From positions 6,090,001 through 6,154,000 of the forward strand of contig NZ_CP009283.1 in NCBI RefSeq assembly GCF_000758625.1: a DNA stretch of 64,000 nucleotides. The letters run 5' to 3'. Positions 16,677-25,784 of this stretch are shown piece after piece. A model generated the notes under the pieces. The model searched no databases, was not told where the DNA came from, and worked only from the letters and a program-made list of their open reading frames with translations. This stretch comes from Paenibacillus sp. FSL R7-0273 (GTDB lineage: Bacteria > Bacillota > Bacilli > Paenibacillales > Paenibacillaceae). Each line of letters begins with the position of its first letter. Position 1 is the stretch's first letter. Position numbers and translations under genes: made by a program.

Positions 16677-18476
16677 TCACGCGTATTGCTCAGTCATCTG
16701 CAGGAATTCGTTAATGTCTTCGACAATAAGCTCTACTGCACCCTGCCAGAAATCAGGCTTTGTAAGATCAACGCCAAGATGTCTCATCACAAGCTCCTCA
16801 AGTGTCATTACCCCGGTATCACGCAGCAGACTGTCGTATTTATCAGCAAAAGACGGTCCTTCCTGCAGGGCCAGCCGGTACAGCCCCGTACTGAACATAT
16901 AACCAACCGTGTACGGGAAGTTATAGAACGGGACATCCGTAATATAGAAGTGAAGCTTGGAGGCCCAGAAATGAGGGTGATATTCCGACAGCACGCCGCA
17001 GAAGGCTTCCTTCTGTGCCTCCTCCATAAGCGCTGATAGTTCAGCCGCATTGACGAGGCCATCCTTGCGCTTCTCATAAAAACGGGTTTCAAACAGGAAG
17101 CGGGCATGGATGTTCATAAAAAAAGCTACGCTGTTCTGAATTTTCGCTTCAAGCAGCGCGAGCTTCTCATCGGCGTCGGCGGACGCTTTTACCTGGGCGT
17201 CAGACACGATAACCTCAGCAAAGGTCGAGGCCGTCTCGGCAACGTTCATGGCATAGTTCTGATTGAAGAAAGGCTGGTCATCGAGCAGGAAGGAGTGATA
17301 GGCATGGCCCAGCTCATGTGCCAGTGTTGATACATTGGAAGGCGTACCGCTGTAGGTCATGAAAATACGCGATTCCTTACTCTCCGGGAAGGATACGCAG
17401 AAGCCGCCCGGACGCTTGGCTGCACGGTCTTCGACCTCAATCCAGTCATTGTCGAAAGCATGCTCGGCAAAATCCGCCAGCTTGGGACTGAATTTGCGGA
17501 ATTGCGTTACAATGTCTTTTGCCGCTGTTTCGTAAGGGATTTTGCCGGAGGATTTGCCGACAGGAGCATCGACATCAACCCAGGACAGCGAATCCTTGCC
17601 GAGAACCTTCGCTTTACGCTGCAGGTAAGAAACAAGCGCCGGCTTGCTTTTGGTAATAACCTCCCACATCATATCCAGGGTTGCCCGCGACATGCGGTTG
17701 ATGGCCAGCGGCTCCTTAAGCACATCATCCCAGCCCCGCCCCTTGTACAGCTTAAGACGGAAGCCTGCCAGATGATTCAGTGTATCCGCACTGTAGTCCT
17801 CCGCCTCTGTCCAGGCTTCCTCCCATTTGCGGAACATCGCTTCACGTACACCGGCATCATCATCACTCAGCTTGTTAAAGGCCTGGCCGACAGACAGCAG
17901 CTTAACGCCCTCTTCATCTTCAAAGGGAATTTCCACTTTGCCGACAATTGTCTCATAATGCTCGCTCCAGCCGTGGTATCCGTCAACAGCCAGCTCCAGG
18001 GCAAGGCTTTCCAGCTCAGGGCTCATCTTCTCGCGGGCCTGATCGCGGCGTTCACTCAATACGAAGGTGAGCGGTGCAATCTCGGGACGGGCCATCCACT
18101 GTGCCCACACCTCGTCAGAGGTCTGGCGCAGGATGTTGTCGAACTGCGAGCTGATGCCTTCAAAGCCGGCGCGCAGCCCGGTTACTTTGGCAGAGAGGCG
18201 CACAGCCCCTTTGTCCTGCTGGTTCTGGGCACCGAGGCAGCCGGCAAACTCAGAAGCCTGTGTCAGGCGGCCTGCGCAGCTCTGCAGCAGCCCGATTACA
18301 TCATCGAGTGCGTTCGTATCATATGCGCTGACCGGAAAAACAGCACCGCTTACCTTTTCCCGTAAAGCAGCGATATCTTCTTCAAGCTTAATCAGAAATC
18401 CCCCGAATTCGGCGGAGGAGGATCCCCCGGGAAAAATTGAATCCAAATTCCAGGTTACTGAGATAGGCTGTTTCAT
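16677..18476 (-). CDS. M3 family oligoendopeptidase (PepF type)
   Basis: About 599 residues. This zinc metallopeptidase cleaves short cytoplasmic peptides, with the HExxH motif in LAHELGHAYHS at roughly two thirds of the length and the downstream zinc-ligand Glu in the ETASTFAEVIV region. The opening KQPISVTWNLDSIFPGG is typical of the PepF/YjbG group. The frame is open upstream to 18662, but that part overlaps the yycC leader and reads as non-protein. Among MSKGMVESMKQP candidates I take the third ATG (18476), preceded by GTGGAAAG; the true start may be one of the two just upstream. Divergent from yycC. Confidence 0.9.
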   Translation of the reverse strand: MKQPISVTWNLDSIFPGGSSSAEFGGFLIKLEEDIAALREKVSGAVFPVSAYDTNALDDVIGLLQSCAGRLTQASEFAGCLGAQNQQDKGAVRLSAKVTGLRAGFEGISSQFDNILRQTSDEVWAQWMARPEIAPLTFVLSERRDQAREKMSPELESLALELAVDGYHGWSEHYETIVGKVEIPFEDEEGVKLLSVGQAFNKLSDDDAGVREAMFRKWEEAWTEAEDYSADTLNHLAGFRLKLYKGRGWDDVLKEPLAINRMSRATLDMMWEVITKSKPALVSYLQRKAKVLGKDSLSWVDVDAPVGKSSGKIPYETAAKDIVTQFRKFSPKLADFAEHAFDNDWIEVEDRAAKRPGGFCVSFPESKESRIFMTYSGTPSNVSTLAHELGHAYHSFLLDDQPFFNQNYAMNVAETASTFAEVIVSDAQVKASADADEKLALLEAKIQNSVAFFMNIHARFLFETRFYEKRKDGLVNAAELSALMEEAQKEAFCGVLSEYHPHFWASKLHFYITDVPFYNFPYTVGYMFSTGLYRLALQEGPSFADKYDSLLRDTGVMTLEELVMRHLGVDLTKPDFWQGAVELIVEDINEFLQMTEQYA

Positions 18477-18615
18477 GCTTTCCACCATTCCTTTGCTCAT
18501 ATTGGGTTTTCTTTGTATTTGGCAGTGCGCCATGGTAAAGTGAATACGAAAACTGTGCTTGCAGCAAGCGCTGCCGCACAGCAAATTAACACATTCCCAG
18601 AAGGAGGGCTGCAAC

Positions 18616-18795
18616 ATGAAGCCGCTGCAGATTTCGCCGGAAACGGCCGTTACCCTATCCAAACAGCTAGGCGTTCCTCTGGAACACCTGATGCATATGC
18701 CTCAACATATTTTGCTGCAGAAAGTCGCCGAGCTGGCCAAGAAGCAGACCACGGACGCCGGAACGGAAGCACCGCCTGAGAAGGAACAAGAATGA
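18616..18795 (+). CDS. yycC: YycC family protein
   Basis: A 59-residue protein beginning MKPLQISPETAVTLSKQLG, with VPLEHLMHMPQHILLQKVAEL following; this is the pattern of B. subtilis YycC. The function is not known. The C-terminal tail is Glu/Thr/Pro-rich and not part of the family core. The start ATG is preceded by AGAAGGAGG. Its stop overlaps the start of the next gene (ATGA at 18792-18795), so the two are translationally coupled. Confidence 0.85.
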   Translation: MKPLQISPETAVTLSKQLGVPLEHLMHMPQHILLQKVAELAKKQTTDAGTEAPPEKEQE

Positions 18796-19022
18796 TTCCG
18801 TTCAGCCACACCTGGCCTTATGACATCATTTACGGAGACCTGTATGTGCAGAGCTGTCCCTTCTGCGGCAAGGAGAACGTACTGCTGCCGGTCAGGCCGA
18901 AAGAGCTCCAGCTCATCCGTGACGGCAAAAAAAGACTGCTCGTATTCCCCTGCTGCAGCACAAGTCCGACGGTTATCGACAATGATGCAGATTACCTGCT
19001 GTTTGACCGTGCCGTGCGCTGA
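18792..19022 (+). CDS. Small cysteine-motif protein coupled to YycC
   Basis: A 76-residue protein with CPFCGKEN near residue 22 and a CC pair near residue 54. The first motif looks like half of a zinc ribbon, with the CC pair possibly completing it. No family recognised with certainty. It shares a four-base ATGA overlap with yycC and is followed by a strong terminator, making a two-gene unit. Confidence 0.75.
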   Translation: MIPFSHTWPYDIIYGDLYVQSCPFCGKENVLLPVRPKELQLIRDGKKRLLVFPCCSTSPTVIDNDADYLLFDRAVR

Positions 19023-19035
19023 GCAGCCACATAAT

Positions 19036-19073
19036 GCGCAAACAAGGGAGCTCCCTTGTTTGCGCTTTTTTTT
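19036..19073 (+). terminator. Terminator of the yycC unit
   Basis: A long perfect inverted repeat 19036-19065 (GCGCAAACAAGGGAG and its complement, centred on GAGCTC) is followed by an eight-T tract. Confidence 0.93.
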
Positions 19074-19085
19074 GTTAATTAAGCG

Positions 19086-19796
19086 CTACAGGATAAAGTC
19101 TGACGGCAGGCCGTCCGGATCTGAATCCTCACCGCGCATCTGCTCGCGGAGCAGCGTCCATTGCTCACGGGCTGCCCGGATCATCGCAGCATCCATAATC
19201 CGCTGGTCATTAATCAGACGGGAGAACCACCTGACCGCTTTCGCATACTCCCCCACCCGGCGGTGCAGCTCGCCGATCAGAAACATCAGGCGGGCATCGT
19301 TGCCGCCCATCCCGTCATTTTCAAATACCCGGATGTATTCCTCCAGCGAAAAGCGCAGAAAGCGCTGCTCCTGCTCAGAATCCCCCGTGTAACGGTACAT
19401 CCAGGCAATATGGTGCAGATGGCTGGCGATTATCCGTGATTTATCCTGAATACACTGCGCACAGATCAGCGCAAGCTTGTACGTTTCGAGAGCGGTATCC
19501 CAGGTGCGCTTGCCGCCGAAATCACGGGACTGCCACCTGCTCCCCACCTGCTCATTAAAAGCCTTCCGCTGCCATTCAGCCAGCTTATCAGCAGAGTTCT
19601 CGGTGGAGGCGAAGCCGCAGCTCGGGCAGACACGAACCACATAGTAATCGGGATTCTCATCCTTATAATAGGAGCAGAAATCTGCGTCACGGCGGATGGC
19701 CCGTTTCAGGCTCGGACGGACCCGTGAGGTGGAAAACTCGTGTTCACAATTAATGCAAATGACCTTTATCGAATACAAGGGAATCAATTCTGACAA
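19086..19796 (-). CDS. DUF2225 family protein
   Basis: A 236-residue soluble protein. The N terminus has two Cys pairs, CINC near residue 14 and CPSC near residue 58, as in the DUF2225 zinc-binding region. The C-terminal half is helical and TPR-like (repeated alpha-hairpins such as HHIAWMYRYTGDSEQEQRFLRF split by short turns). The function is unknown. The start is TTG at 19796, with GAGGG a few bases upstream. The globin gene lies 32 bases upstream in the same direction, so the two may be co-transcribed. Confidence 0.85.
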   Translation of the reverse strand: MSELIPLYSIKVICINCEHEFSTSRVRPSLKRAIRRDADFCSYYKDENPDYYVVRVCPSCGFASTENSADKLAEWQRKAFNEQVGSRWQSRDFGGKRTWDTALETYKLALICAQCIQDKSRIIASHLHHIAWMYRYTGDSEQEQRFLRFSLEEYIRVFENDGMGGNDARLMFLIGELHRRVGEYAKAVRWFSRLINDQRIMDAAMIRAAREQWTLLREQMRGEDSDPDGLPSDFIL

Positions 19797-19828
19797 AATG
19801 CCCTCATCCTTTCACCATCAACGGCTCA

Positions 19829-20212
19829 TTATTCCTCGGGCATATTGACAAAATGATGTGCGGGTCCGGACAGCCGGCTCAGCACAACGGAACGGAGCGG
19901 CTCAGCGACTCCCGTCTCCTCCAATGCGTCTTTCATGCAGTCCAGCCATTCTTCAGCGCGCTCCGGCGTGATGGGAACGTGCATATGTCTGGCCCGCATC
20001 ATCGGATGTCCGTGCTGCTCCGAAAAAAGCGCCGGCCCGCCAAAAAACTGGCTGAGAAACTGAAACTGCTTTTCCATAACAGGAATGATATCTTCAGGGA
20101 ACAACGGGCTGAGCTGCGGATGAAGCTGCACCTTGGAATAGAACACTTCTACCAGCCGGTGAAGGCCCTCAGCGCCTCCCAGATTGTCATACAAACTTTG
20201 GTTTGGATTCAT
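19829..20212 (-). CDS. Truncated hemoglobin (group II/YjbI type)
   Basis: A 127-residue 2-on-2 globin. It has the N-terminal SLYDNLGGAEGLHRLVEVFY helix, the FGGP loop, the HGHPMMRARHMHVPI segment that contains the proximal His, and a WLDCMKDALEE helix. Members bind oxygen or NO through heme; the role here is likely redox or NO handling, but this is inferred from the family only. The region just upstream of the ATG has no strong ribosome binding site (only GGAAGAAAG some 15 bases away). Confidence 0.9.
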   Translation of the reverse strand: MNPNQSLYDNLGGAEGLHRLVEVFYSKVQLHPQLSPLFPEDIIPVMEKQFQFLSQFFGGPALFSEQHGHPMMRARHMHVPITPERAEEWLDCMKDALEETGVAEPLRSVVLSRLSGPAHHFVNMPEE

Positions 20213-20337
20213 GGAGGTTACCAGCTTTCTTCCATATTAATGTACGTCCTTTTTATTATACCAAAATAACCCCACAAAGTGGGGCCTTTGCATGGATGCC
20301 TAACCAGGGACTTTGCATGGACACTGAAAACAGCTCT

Positions 20338-20369
20338 AAAAAAAGGGCGCTAAACGAAGTTTAGCACCC
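20338..20369 (-). terminator. Terminator after the 31-residue membrane peptide gene
   Basis: An 11-bp stem 20345-20355/20359-20369 (GGGCGCTAAAC, one G-U) with a GAA loop and a seven-A run at 20338-20344, which is a U tract on the minus strand. Confidence 0.85.
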
Positions 20370-20379
20370 GGTACATTAT

Positions 20380-20475
20380 TTAATAGGTCCTGAACTCCTC
20401 ATCACCTGGAGGGACGAGCGAGACCCGGATTACATATACAAAAGCACAAACCAGAACTCCGGCAACTACACTCAT
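20380..20475 (-). CDS. Tiny single-pass membrane peptide
   Basis: A 31-residue reading frame: MSVVAGVLVCAFVYVIRVSL, then a polar tail PPGDEEFRTY. One hydrophobic segment nearly fills the N-terminal two thirds. Evidence that it is real: GGAG eight bases before the ATG and a strong terminator 11 bases after the stop, with no other gene to account for that terminator. Function unknown; no family recognised. Confidence 0.5.
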   Translation of the reverse strand: MSVVAGVLVCAFVYVIRVSLVPPGDEEFRTY

Positions 20476-20631
20476 CACCATCACTCCATCCCTGTTATTC
20501 CGTTTATTCTTTTTTATAATACCATAATAAAGGCTGAAAAACACAGATTTCTGCAACCGCTTTCCTGTTTTTTTTGTGCTGTTTGTCCAACTTTCCGCAT
20601 ACATCTAAGCATAGACCGGGAGGCGTTGCTG

Positions 20632-21891
20632 ATGACTCTGAAAAAGCTTGGGGGGCCGCTGCCCGGCCTGCTTCTGGCCTGCTGCATGATGCTGATGCTG
20701 GTGTACCCGGCCAGTACGCTTGCTGCGGCCCTGCGCGGGCTGGCGATCTGGTGGGACGTGCTCTTTCCCTCACTGTTTCCCTTCTTCGTTATCTCTGAAA
20801 TGCTGCTGGGCTTCGGTGTGGTTCATCTGTTCGGAGCGCTGCTTGACCCCCTGATGCGCCCGCTGTTCAATATCCCCGGCAGCGGCGGCTTTGTCGCGGC
20901 AATGGGCTATGTGTCCGGGTATCCTGTCGGCGCCAAGCTAACCGCCAAGCTCCGCGAGCAGCAGCTGGTCAGCCGGGCGGAGGGAGAGCGCCTCGTGGCA
21001 TTTACCACCTCCTCAGACCCGATTTTTCTGCTGGGTGCCGTATCCGTCGGCTTTTTCCACGATGCCTCCCTTGGGCTGGTGCTGGCGCTTGCACATTATG
21101 GCGGAGGCCTGATTGTCGGCCTGCTGATGTCCTTTCACGGACGGGGGGACAAGTATGCTGACCCGCAGCCGGCAGAAGCAGCGACAGCTCAGCCAGCGTC
21201 CCTACAGCCGGCCAAGGGCCGGCTCCGCCTGGCGCTAAGCTCCATGGCCGAAGCCCGGCGCAGGGACGGACGGAGCTTCGGGGAGCTGCTGAAAAGCTCC
21301 ATCCAGTCCTCCCTGCAGCTTATTATTGTCGTCGGCGGACTGGTGGTATTCTTCAATGTGCTGATGGAGCTGCTTACCCGTGCAGGCGTTATGACTGCAC
21401 TGTTCAGCATCCTGGGCAGCGTGCTGTCCCTGGCCGGCTTCCCCCAGCAGCTGTCCGCAGCGCTGGCCAGCGGCTTCTTTGAGGTAACCATCGGCGCCCG
21501 TTCCGCTGGTGAAGCGGCCTCCTCCATCCCGCTGCAGTTCAAGGCGGCAGCGGCGGCCTTTATCCTCTCCTGGGGAGGATTGTCCGTACATGCCCAGGTG
21601 GCGAGCATCCTGAACGGGACCGGCCTGCGCTATCTGCCCTTTATGGCTGCAAGGCTGGTGCACGGCCTGCTGGCGGCAGTCCTGCTGCTGCTGCTCTGGA
21701 AGCCTGTTGCCGGCTCAGGTCTGTCCGCCGGCTTCAGTACCTTACCGGCCGCCTCCGGCTTCACGGGATCACCGGGCTCAGCCTTTGCCGCCAGCCTGGC
21801 CCTGCTGGGTCTGCTCCTCGGAGCGGCCCTCCTGCTGTCGCTGATAATCTGGCTGCTAAAGCAGTTTACCCGGCGGCTGCGGCAGCCCTGA
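20632..21891 (+). CDS. ylbJ: Sporulation integral membrane protein YlbJ
   Basis: About 419 residues with eight or more membrane segments and the family blocks VLFPSLFPFFVISEMLLGFG, GYVSGYPVGAKLTAKL and FTTSSDPIFLLGAVSVGFF. In B. subtilis YlbJ is needed for spore formation, acts in cortex assembly and is made in the mother cell. The segment around residues 175-215 is a variable cytoplasmic loop. The ATG at 20632 is eight bases after GGGAGG; a TTG two codons earlier is in frame. No operon partner on the same strand. Confidence 0.9.
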   Translation: MTLKKLGGPLPGLLLACCMMLMLVYPASTLAAALRGLAIWWDVLFPSLFPFFVISEMLLGFGVVHLFGALLDPLMRPLFNIPGSGGFVAAMGYVSGYPVGAKLTAKLREQQLVSRAEGERLVAFTTSSDPIFLLGAVSVGFFHDASLGLVLALAHYGGGLIVGLLMSFHGRGDKYADPQPAEAATAQPASLQPAKGRLRLALSSMAEARRRDGRSFGELLKSSIQSSLQLIIVVGGLVVFFNVLMELLTRAGVMTALFSILGSVLSLAGFPQQLSAALASGFFEVTIGARSAGEAASSIPLQFKAAAAAFILSWGGLSVHAQVASILNGTGLRYLPFMAARLVHGLLAAVLLLLLWKPVAGSGLSAGFSTLPAASGFTGSPGSAFAASLALLGLLLGAALLLSLIIWLLKQFTRRLRQP

Positions 21892-21961
21892 ATTGGCACA
21901 GCCCTGTTCCGGCTTCCGCAGATTATGCACCGCCGTCAGCGATTCTTTGCAGGCCCTTATA

Positions 21962-21990
21962 TTGTGTTCCAGTTCAAGATTGATTATGAT
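21962..21990 (+). promoter_or_regulatory. Candidate promoter of nadK
   Basis: TTGTGT (21962-21967), 17-base spacer, TATGAT (21985-21990), 38 bases before the nadK start. The -10 is good; the -35 matches only at its first three bases. Confidence 0.45.
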
Positions 21991-22028
21991 CTTTGTATGA
22001 CTGAAACATACAAAGGAGCCTGTACATC

Positions 22029-22832
22029 TTGAGATATTATGTTCTGGACCGCGGAGACGAATTGTCCATCAAACTTGCGGAGCAATTTCACAAGCTGGCG
22101 GCGGAGCGAGGCCTGATACTGGATGCAGAATCCCCGGAAATCGTCATTTCGATTGGCGGGGACGGAACGATGCTGCATGCCTTTCACACGTTCATTGATC
22201 AGATTCCCAATCTTGCCTTTGTGGGCGTGCATACCGGGCATCTGGGCTTTTATGCCGACTGGCAGGCGGAAGAGCTGCCAGCCCTGATCGACCATATGTG
22301 CGGCACCACGGATCTTCCGCCGCACAAGCCGCGTATCGTAAGGTACCCGCTGCTTGAGCTGGAGATCCATAAGAAGTCCGGATCCACCTCCCATATAGCC
22401 TTGAACGAATTTACGCTTAAGGGCGTTGACGGGACTGTGGTCATCCAGGTGGACATCAACGATGATAACTTTGAGATGTTCCGGGGCGACGGCCTTTGTG
22501 TCTCCACCCCGTCGGGCAGCACAGCCTATAACAAAAGCCTTGGCGGTGCCATGATGCACCCTTCGATCGATGCGCTGCAGATTTCCGAGATCGCCTCCAT
22601 CAACAACCGCGTGTTCCGCACGATGGGCTCGCCGCTTCTGCTGCCGAAGCATCATCACTGCGATATTTATTCACGCAAAGAGCAGCGCCTTCTTCTGACA
22701 GTAGACCATATCAACATTCCAGTTGATGATCTTATCTCTGTCCGCTGCCAGGTGTCAGACAAAAAAATCAGCTTCGCCAGGTACCGGCCGTTCCCCTTCT
22801 GGAACCGCGTCCGTGAAGCTTTTCTCATCTAG
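22029..22832 (+). CDS. nadK: NAD kinase
   Basis: A 267-residue cytoplasmic kinase making NADP+ from NAD+. The diagnostic GGDGT motif lies at residues 43-47 (VISIGGDGTMLHAF), with NEFTLKG and the STPSGSTAYNKSLGGA block further on, all typical of PpnK. Start TTG at 22029, following AAAGGAG. The family length is 265-300. Monocistronic between its own candidate promoter and terminator. Confidence 0.95.
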   Translation: MRYYVLDRGDELSIKLAEQFHKLAAERGLILDAESPEIVISIGGDGTMLHAFHTFIDQIPNLAFVGVHTGHLGFYADWQAEELPALIDHMCGTTDLPPHKPRIVRYPLLELEIHKKSGSTSHIALNEFTLKGVDGTVVIQVDINDDNFEMFRGDGLCVSTPSGSTAYNKSLGGAMMHPSIDALQISEIASINNRVFRTMGSPLLLPKHHHCDIYSRKEQRLLLTVDHINIPVDDLISVRCQVSDKKISFARYRPFPFWNRVREAFLI

Positions 22833-22861
22833 AGCATCTGATTTCCAGCATGATGCAGTTC

Positions 22862-22893
22862 AACCGGGATACAACAGCAGTCCCGGTTTTTTT
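22862..22893 (+). terminator. nadK terminator
   Basis: AACCGGGA (22862-22869) pairs with TCCCGGTT (22881-22888), followed by a run of T. Confidence 0.9.
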
Positions 22894-22942
22894 ATGCGCA
22901 GGAAATTTTACAAAGTTTTCTATTATTGCTGACATGAATGGA

Positions 22943-22972
22943 TAGACAGAGAAAAAATTCTAATGGTATAAT
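22943..22972 (+). promoter_or_regulatory. Sigma-A-type promoter of the stalk-domain protein gene
   Basis: TAGACA (22943-22948), 18-base spacer, perfect TATAAT (22967-22972), about 50 bases before the TTG start at 23021. Confidence 0.65.
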
Positions 22973-23020
22973 GAACCTATTTTACATAGAGTTTGTTAAC
23001 TATAAAGGGGAGAAATCTAG

Positions 23021-24187
23021 TTGAAAAAATGCTCAGCCATTATCGGGACCAGCCTGCTGGCACTCGTCCTGTCCGTCCCTGCCTTTGCGGCAGAAAAGCC
23101 TATTTCGGTCTATGTTAACGGCACTAATCTAACCTTTCCGGCCGGTACGCCTTATCTGAACAACAACTCCGTGCTGGTGCCGTTCCGGGTTGTTTTTGAG
23201 AAGCTTGGCATGCAGGTGCTCTGGGATGCCGCAACCGGAACAGTGACCGGCTCCAGCCCAAACCTCACCATTTCCCTCAAGATCGGCAGCAAGCTGGCTA
23301 CAGTCAACGGTACGGTCAAAAAACTGACGGTTGCCCCTGTATCCAGCAACGGCACAACCTACATTCCGCTCCGTTTTGTAGCTGAAGCCACCGGAGGCAC
23401 TGCGGTGTGGGACGCCTCCAGCAGAAGCGTGAAGATTACAACCGCCGCCACAACAGCAGCAAGCGACGAGCAGGCTATTACAGCGCTGATCAAGCAGGCT
23501 ATCCAGTACTACAATGAGGAGAAGGCGGTCAGCTACTATTCCCTTGTTGATGATGCAGACAGCTTAACTGACCAGGTGACCTCGCTCAGTTATTTTTTCC
23601 AGAGCTATGATATAAAAACCACGCTTGAATCACTCAAGGTTCTCAGCATCCAGGGGAACGAAGCGACTGCTTACACGGTTGAAAAGGAGATCCGGACCGG
23701 CGGATATTATATTCCTGATGAGCGGAGCGAGTATCTGTACAGCCTTGTGCGTGTGAACGGAACATGGAAGATCTCCGAAATCACCAACGAGGACAGAACC
23801 GTGCTGCTCACCAAGGAGCAGGGAATGAAGGCTGCAACTGTACCACAGGGCGATGCGGCTGCTATTAAAGAGAGTCTGGCGAAGTATTTCCAGGCTATGT
23901 CTGCCGAGGATGCAAGTGCCACACTCGCTCAAATGTACTCCTACGATGAAGAATATGATACGGATACCCGGGCATCCCTGGAGGAATTCTTCAGCGAATT
24001 CGACTTAAGTTATACTTTGAATCAATCTAACATCTATTACTTTGCTGACGGTGAAGCTGCTGTCTATGCGCAAACAACCGTCAAGGATGCCGCAGATGGA
24101 GAAAGCGTGGATCAGACTATGATCTTCATCTATTATCAGACAGAGACCGGCGGCTGGATGATTGATGATTTCTATTATCTTGACTAG
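23021..24187 (+). CDS. Exported protein with copper-amine-oxidase-like N-terminal (stalk) domain
   Basis: A 388-residue secreted protein: signal peptide to about residue 23 (AFA-AEKP), then a 'stalk' domain (ISVYVNGTNLTF ... NNSVLVPFRVVFEKLG ... VLWDAATGTVTG and a second THIPLRFVAEATGG-like half) to about residue 145. Two similar NTF2/SnoaL-like parts follow, each with an ALIKQAIQYYNEEKA-like helix and a conserved strand set. Despite its name, the stalk domain is not catalytic and is common in Paenibacillus cell-surface proteins. TTG start with AAAGGGGAG upstream. The following S41 peptidase also has this domain at its C terminus; the pair may work together outside the cell. Function unknown. 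Confidence 0.8.
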   Translation: MKKCSAIIGTSLLALVLSVPAFAAEKPISVYVNGTNLTFPAGTPYLNNNSVLVPFRVVFEKLGMQVLWDAATGTVTGSSPNLTISLKIGSKLATVNGTVKKLTVAPVSSNGTTYIPLRFVAEATGGTAVWDASSRSVKITTAATTAASDEQAITALIKQAIQYYNEEKAVSYYSLVDDADSLTDQVTSLSYFFQSYDIKTTLESLKVLSIQGNEATAYTVEKEIRTGGYYIPDERSEYLYSLVRVNGTWKISEITNEDRTVLLTKEQGMKAATVPQGDAAAIKESLAKYFQAMSAEDASATLAQMYSYDEEYDTDTRASLEEFFSEFDLSYTLNQSNIYYFADGEAAVYAQTTVKDAADGESVDQTMIFIYYQTETGGWMIDDFYYLD

Positions 24188-24257
24188 CTGACCGGCCATC
24201 CGCAATCATAAGTTGCCTAATGCAACTACAAATCCATTTAAAGGGTGTATCTATTTT

Positions 24258-25700
24258 ATGAAACCGGCAAAAATGATCTCCGCTGTTGTAAGCGGCTGTC
24301 TGGCTTTATCCCTTGTCTTCTCACCGGCAGCACTGGCAGCGGATACTGCGCAAGCCAGCTCGAACACCGATCTGATCAACGAGATCATGCAGTATCTCGA
24401 AAGCTACAATGTTGAGGGCGTTGACCGGGATACACTGATCCGCGGCGCTATTGACGGCATGGTCAACTCGCTCGATGATCCGTACAGCGTCTACTTTGAT
24501 CAGGAGGAAGCAGCTGAATTTGAGCATCAGGTGGATTTGGAATATGTAGGCATCGGCATCCGTCTGATGTATATCTATACCTCCAAAGAGCTGTATATTG
24601 AAGAGGTTATGCCCGGCTCGCCGGCAGAGCAGGCAGGATTGAAGCGCGGGGATACCATTCTCAAAATTAACGGGGTTGCGATCAGCGAAACTTCCGGCGA
24701 AGAGCTGGCAGGAGCAGCCGGAACCAAGGTTACCCTGCTGATCAGCAGAAACGGAGCCAGCAAAACGATCGTCGTTACGCGCAATGCCATTACCAATGCA
24801 TCTGTGACCGGCCAAATCGTCGGCAGTAATACAGCCTATATTGCCATTACGGGCTTCAGCCAGACTGCCGATGAGGAATTCGCCAAGGTCCTTGCAAGTA
24901 TGCGTGCAGCAGGCATGAAATCACTGGTTCTTGACCTTCGTGACAACACCGGCGGCTATATGGACTCTGCCTACAACATTGCTTCCATGTTTATAGATTC
25001 CGGCATCATGATGTATACCGCTGCCCAGGATGGCCGGCTGGTGCCTGAAACCATTACAGACGGCAGCAAGATCGGGGTTCCGGTCGTCGTGCTCACTAAT
25101 GAATATACAGCTAGTGCCTCCGAAGCGCTGACCGGTGCTTTGCGTGATAACAAGCTGGCTACCATTGTCGGCACCCGCTCATACGGAAAGGCCCGGATTC
25201 AGAGCCTGCTCCCCGTATCTAACGGTGATATGCTGAAGCTGACTACGATGAAATACCTGACTCCGAACAAGGAGGATTTCAACCATGTCGGTCTCGCTCC
25301 GGACATTGAGGTTCAAGGCAAAACGGCACAGCTGGTAGCTGCCCTGCGGATTGCCGGCATGACCACAATTACGCTTGCGGGCGACAACCATATCCTGGAC
25401 GTCAACGGCCATGCTTTTGCCGGAAATATCGGTCTGCTGAAGCAGAATAACAAAGTGTATGCCTCGGCACGCGTGCTGGCTGCCCTTGTTGAATGCGATA
25501 TTGCCTGGGATGCCAAGAACAAGAAGGCTGTATTTACGAACGGAGCCGGCAAAGCCTTTGGTTTCACCCTGGCCTCCAAAGAAGCCATATCCAAAAATGA
25601 TGAGACGCTGATCGATGTCAGCGCGTTCGCCAAGAAATTCCCGGCCTTCACCTGGAGCTACAATGCTGCAGCCAATCAGCTGAAATTATCTGTAAAATAA
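24258..25700 (+). CDS. Secreted S41 C-terminal processing-type peptidase with stalk domain
   Basis: About 480 residues: signal peptide to residue 27 (ALA-ADT), cap helices, a PDZ domain (about 90-175; IEEVMPGSPAEQAGLKRGD), and the S41 protease core (about 185-365) with the Ser-Ala-Ser-Glu segment near residue 288 and Lys311 in GTRSYGK. The C-terminal 110 residues are a copper-amine-oxidase-like stalk domain. CtpA-type enzymes cleave exported proteins near hydrophobic C termini; the B. subtilis CtpB acts in sporulation. Odd features: LDLRDNTGG replaces the usual LDLRNNPGG, and Ala follows the catalytic Lys where Gly is common. The ATG at 24258 is preferred over an upstream TTG because it starts the signal peptide. 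Confidence 0.88.
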   Translation: MKPAKMISAVVSGCLALSLVFSPAALAADTAQASSNTDLINEIMQYLESYNVEGVDRDTLIRGAIDGMVNSLDDPYSVYFDQEEAAEFEHQVDLEYVGIGIRLMYIYTSKELYIEEVMPGSPAEQAGLKRGDTILKINGVAISETSGEELAGAAGTKVTLLISRNGASKTIVVTRNAITNASVTGQIVGSNTAYIAITGFSQTADEEFAKVLASMRAAGMKSLVLDLRDNTGGYMDSAYNIASMFIDSGIMMYTAAQDGRLVPETITDGSKIGVPVVVLTNEYTASASEALTGALRDNKLATIVGTRSYGKARIQSLLPVSNGDMLKLTTMKYLTPNKEDFNHVGLAPDIEVQGKTAQLVAALRIAGMTTITLAGDNHILDVNGHAFAGNIGLLKQNNKVYASARVLAALVECDIAWDAKNKKAVFTNGAGKAFGFTLASKEAISKNDETLIDVSAFAKKFPAFTWSYNAAANQLKLSVK

Positions 25701-25711
25701 ATCAATATACT

Positions 25712-25758
25712 AAAGAGCACCCCGGCAGCCATCATAAATGGCTGCCGGGATGCTCTTT
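25712..25758. terminator. Terminator hairpin between the S41 peptidase and yutD
   Basis: A long near-perfect stem (AAAGAGCA...CCCGGCAGCCAT with ATGGCTGCCGGG...TGCTCTTT) between two convergent genes. The flanking T tracts are short in both directions. Confidence 0.75.
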
Positions 25759-25784
25759 GGTTTGACTGCAGATCTCAAGCCGGA

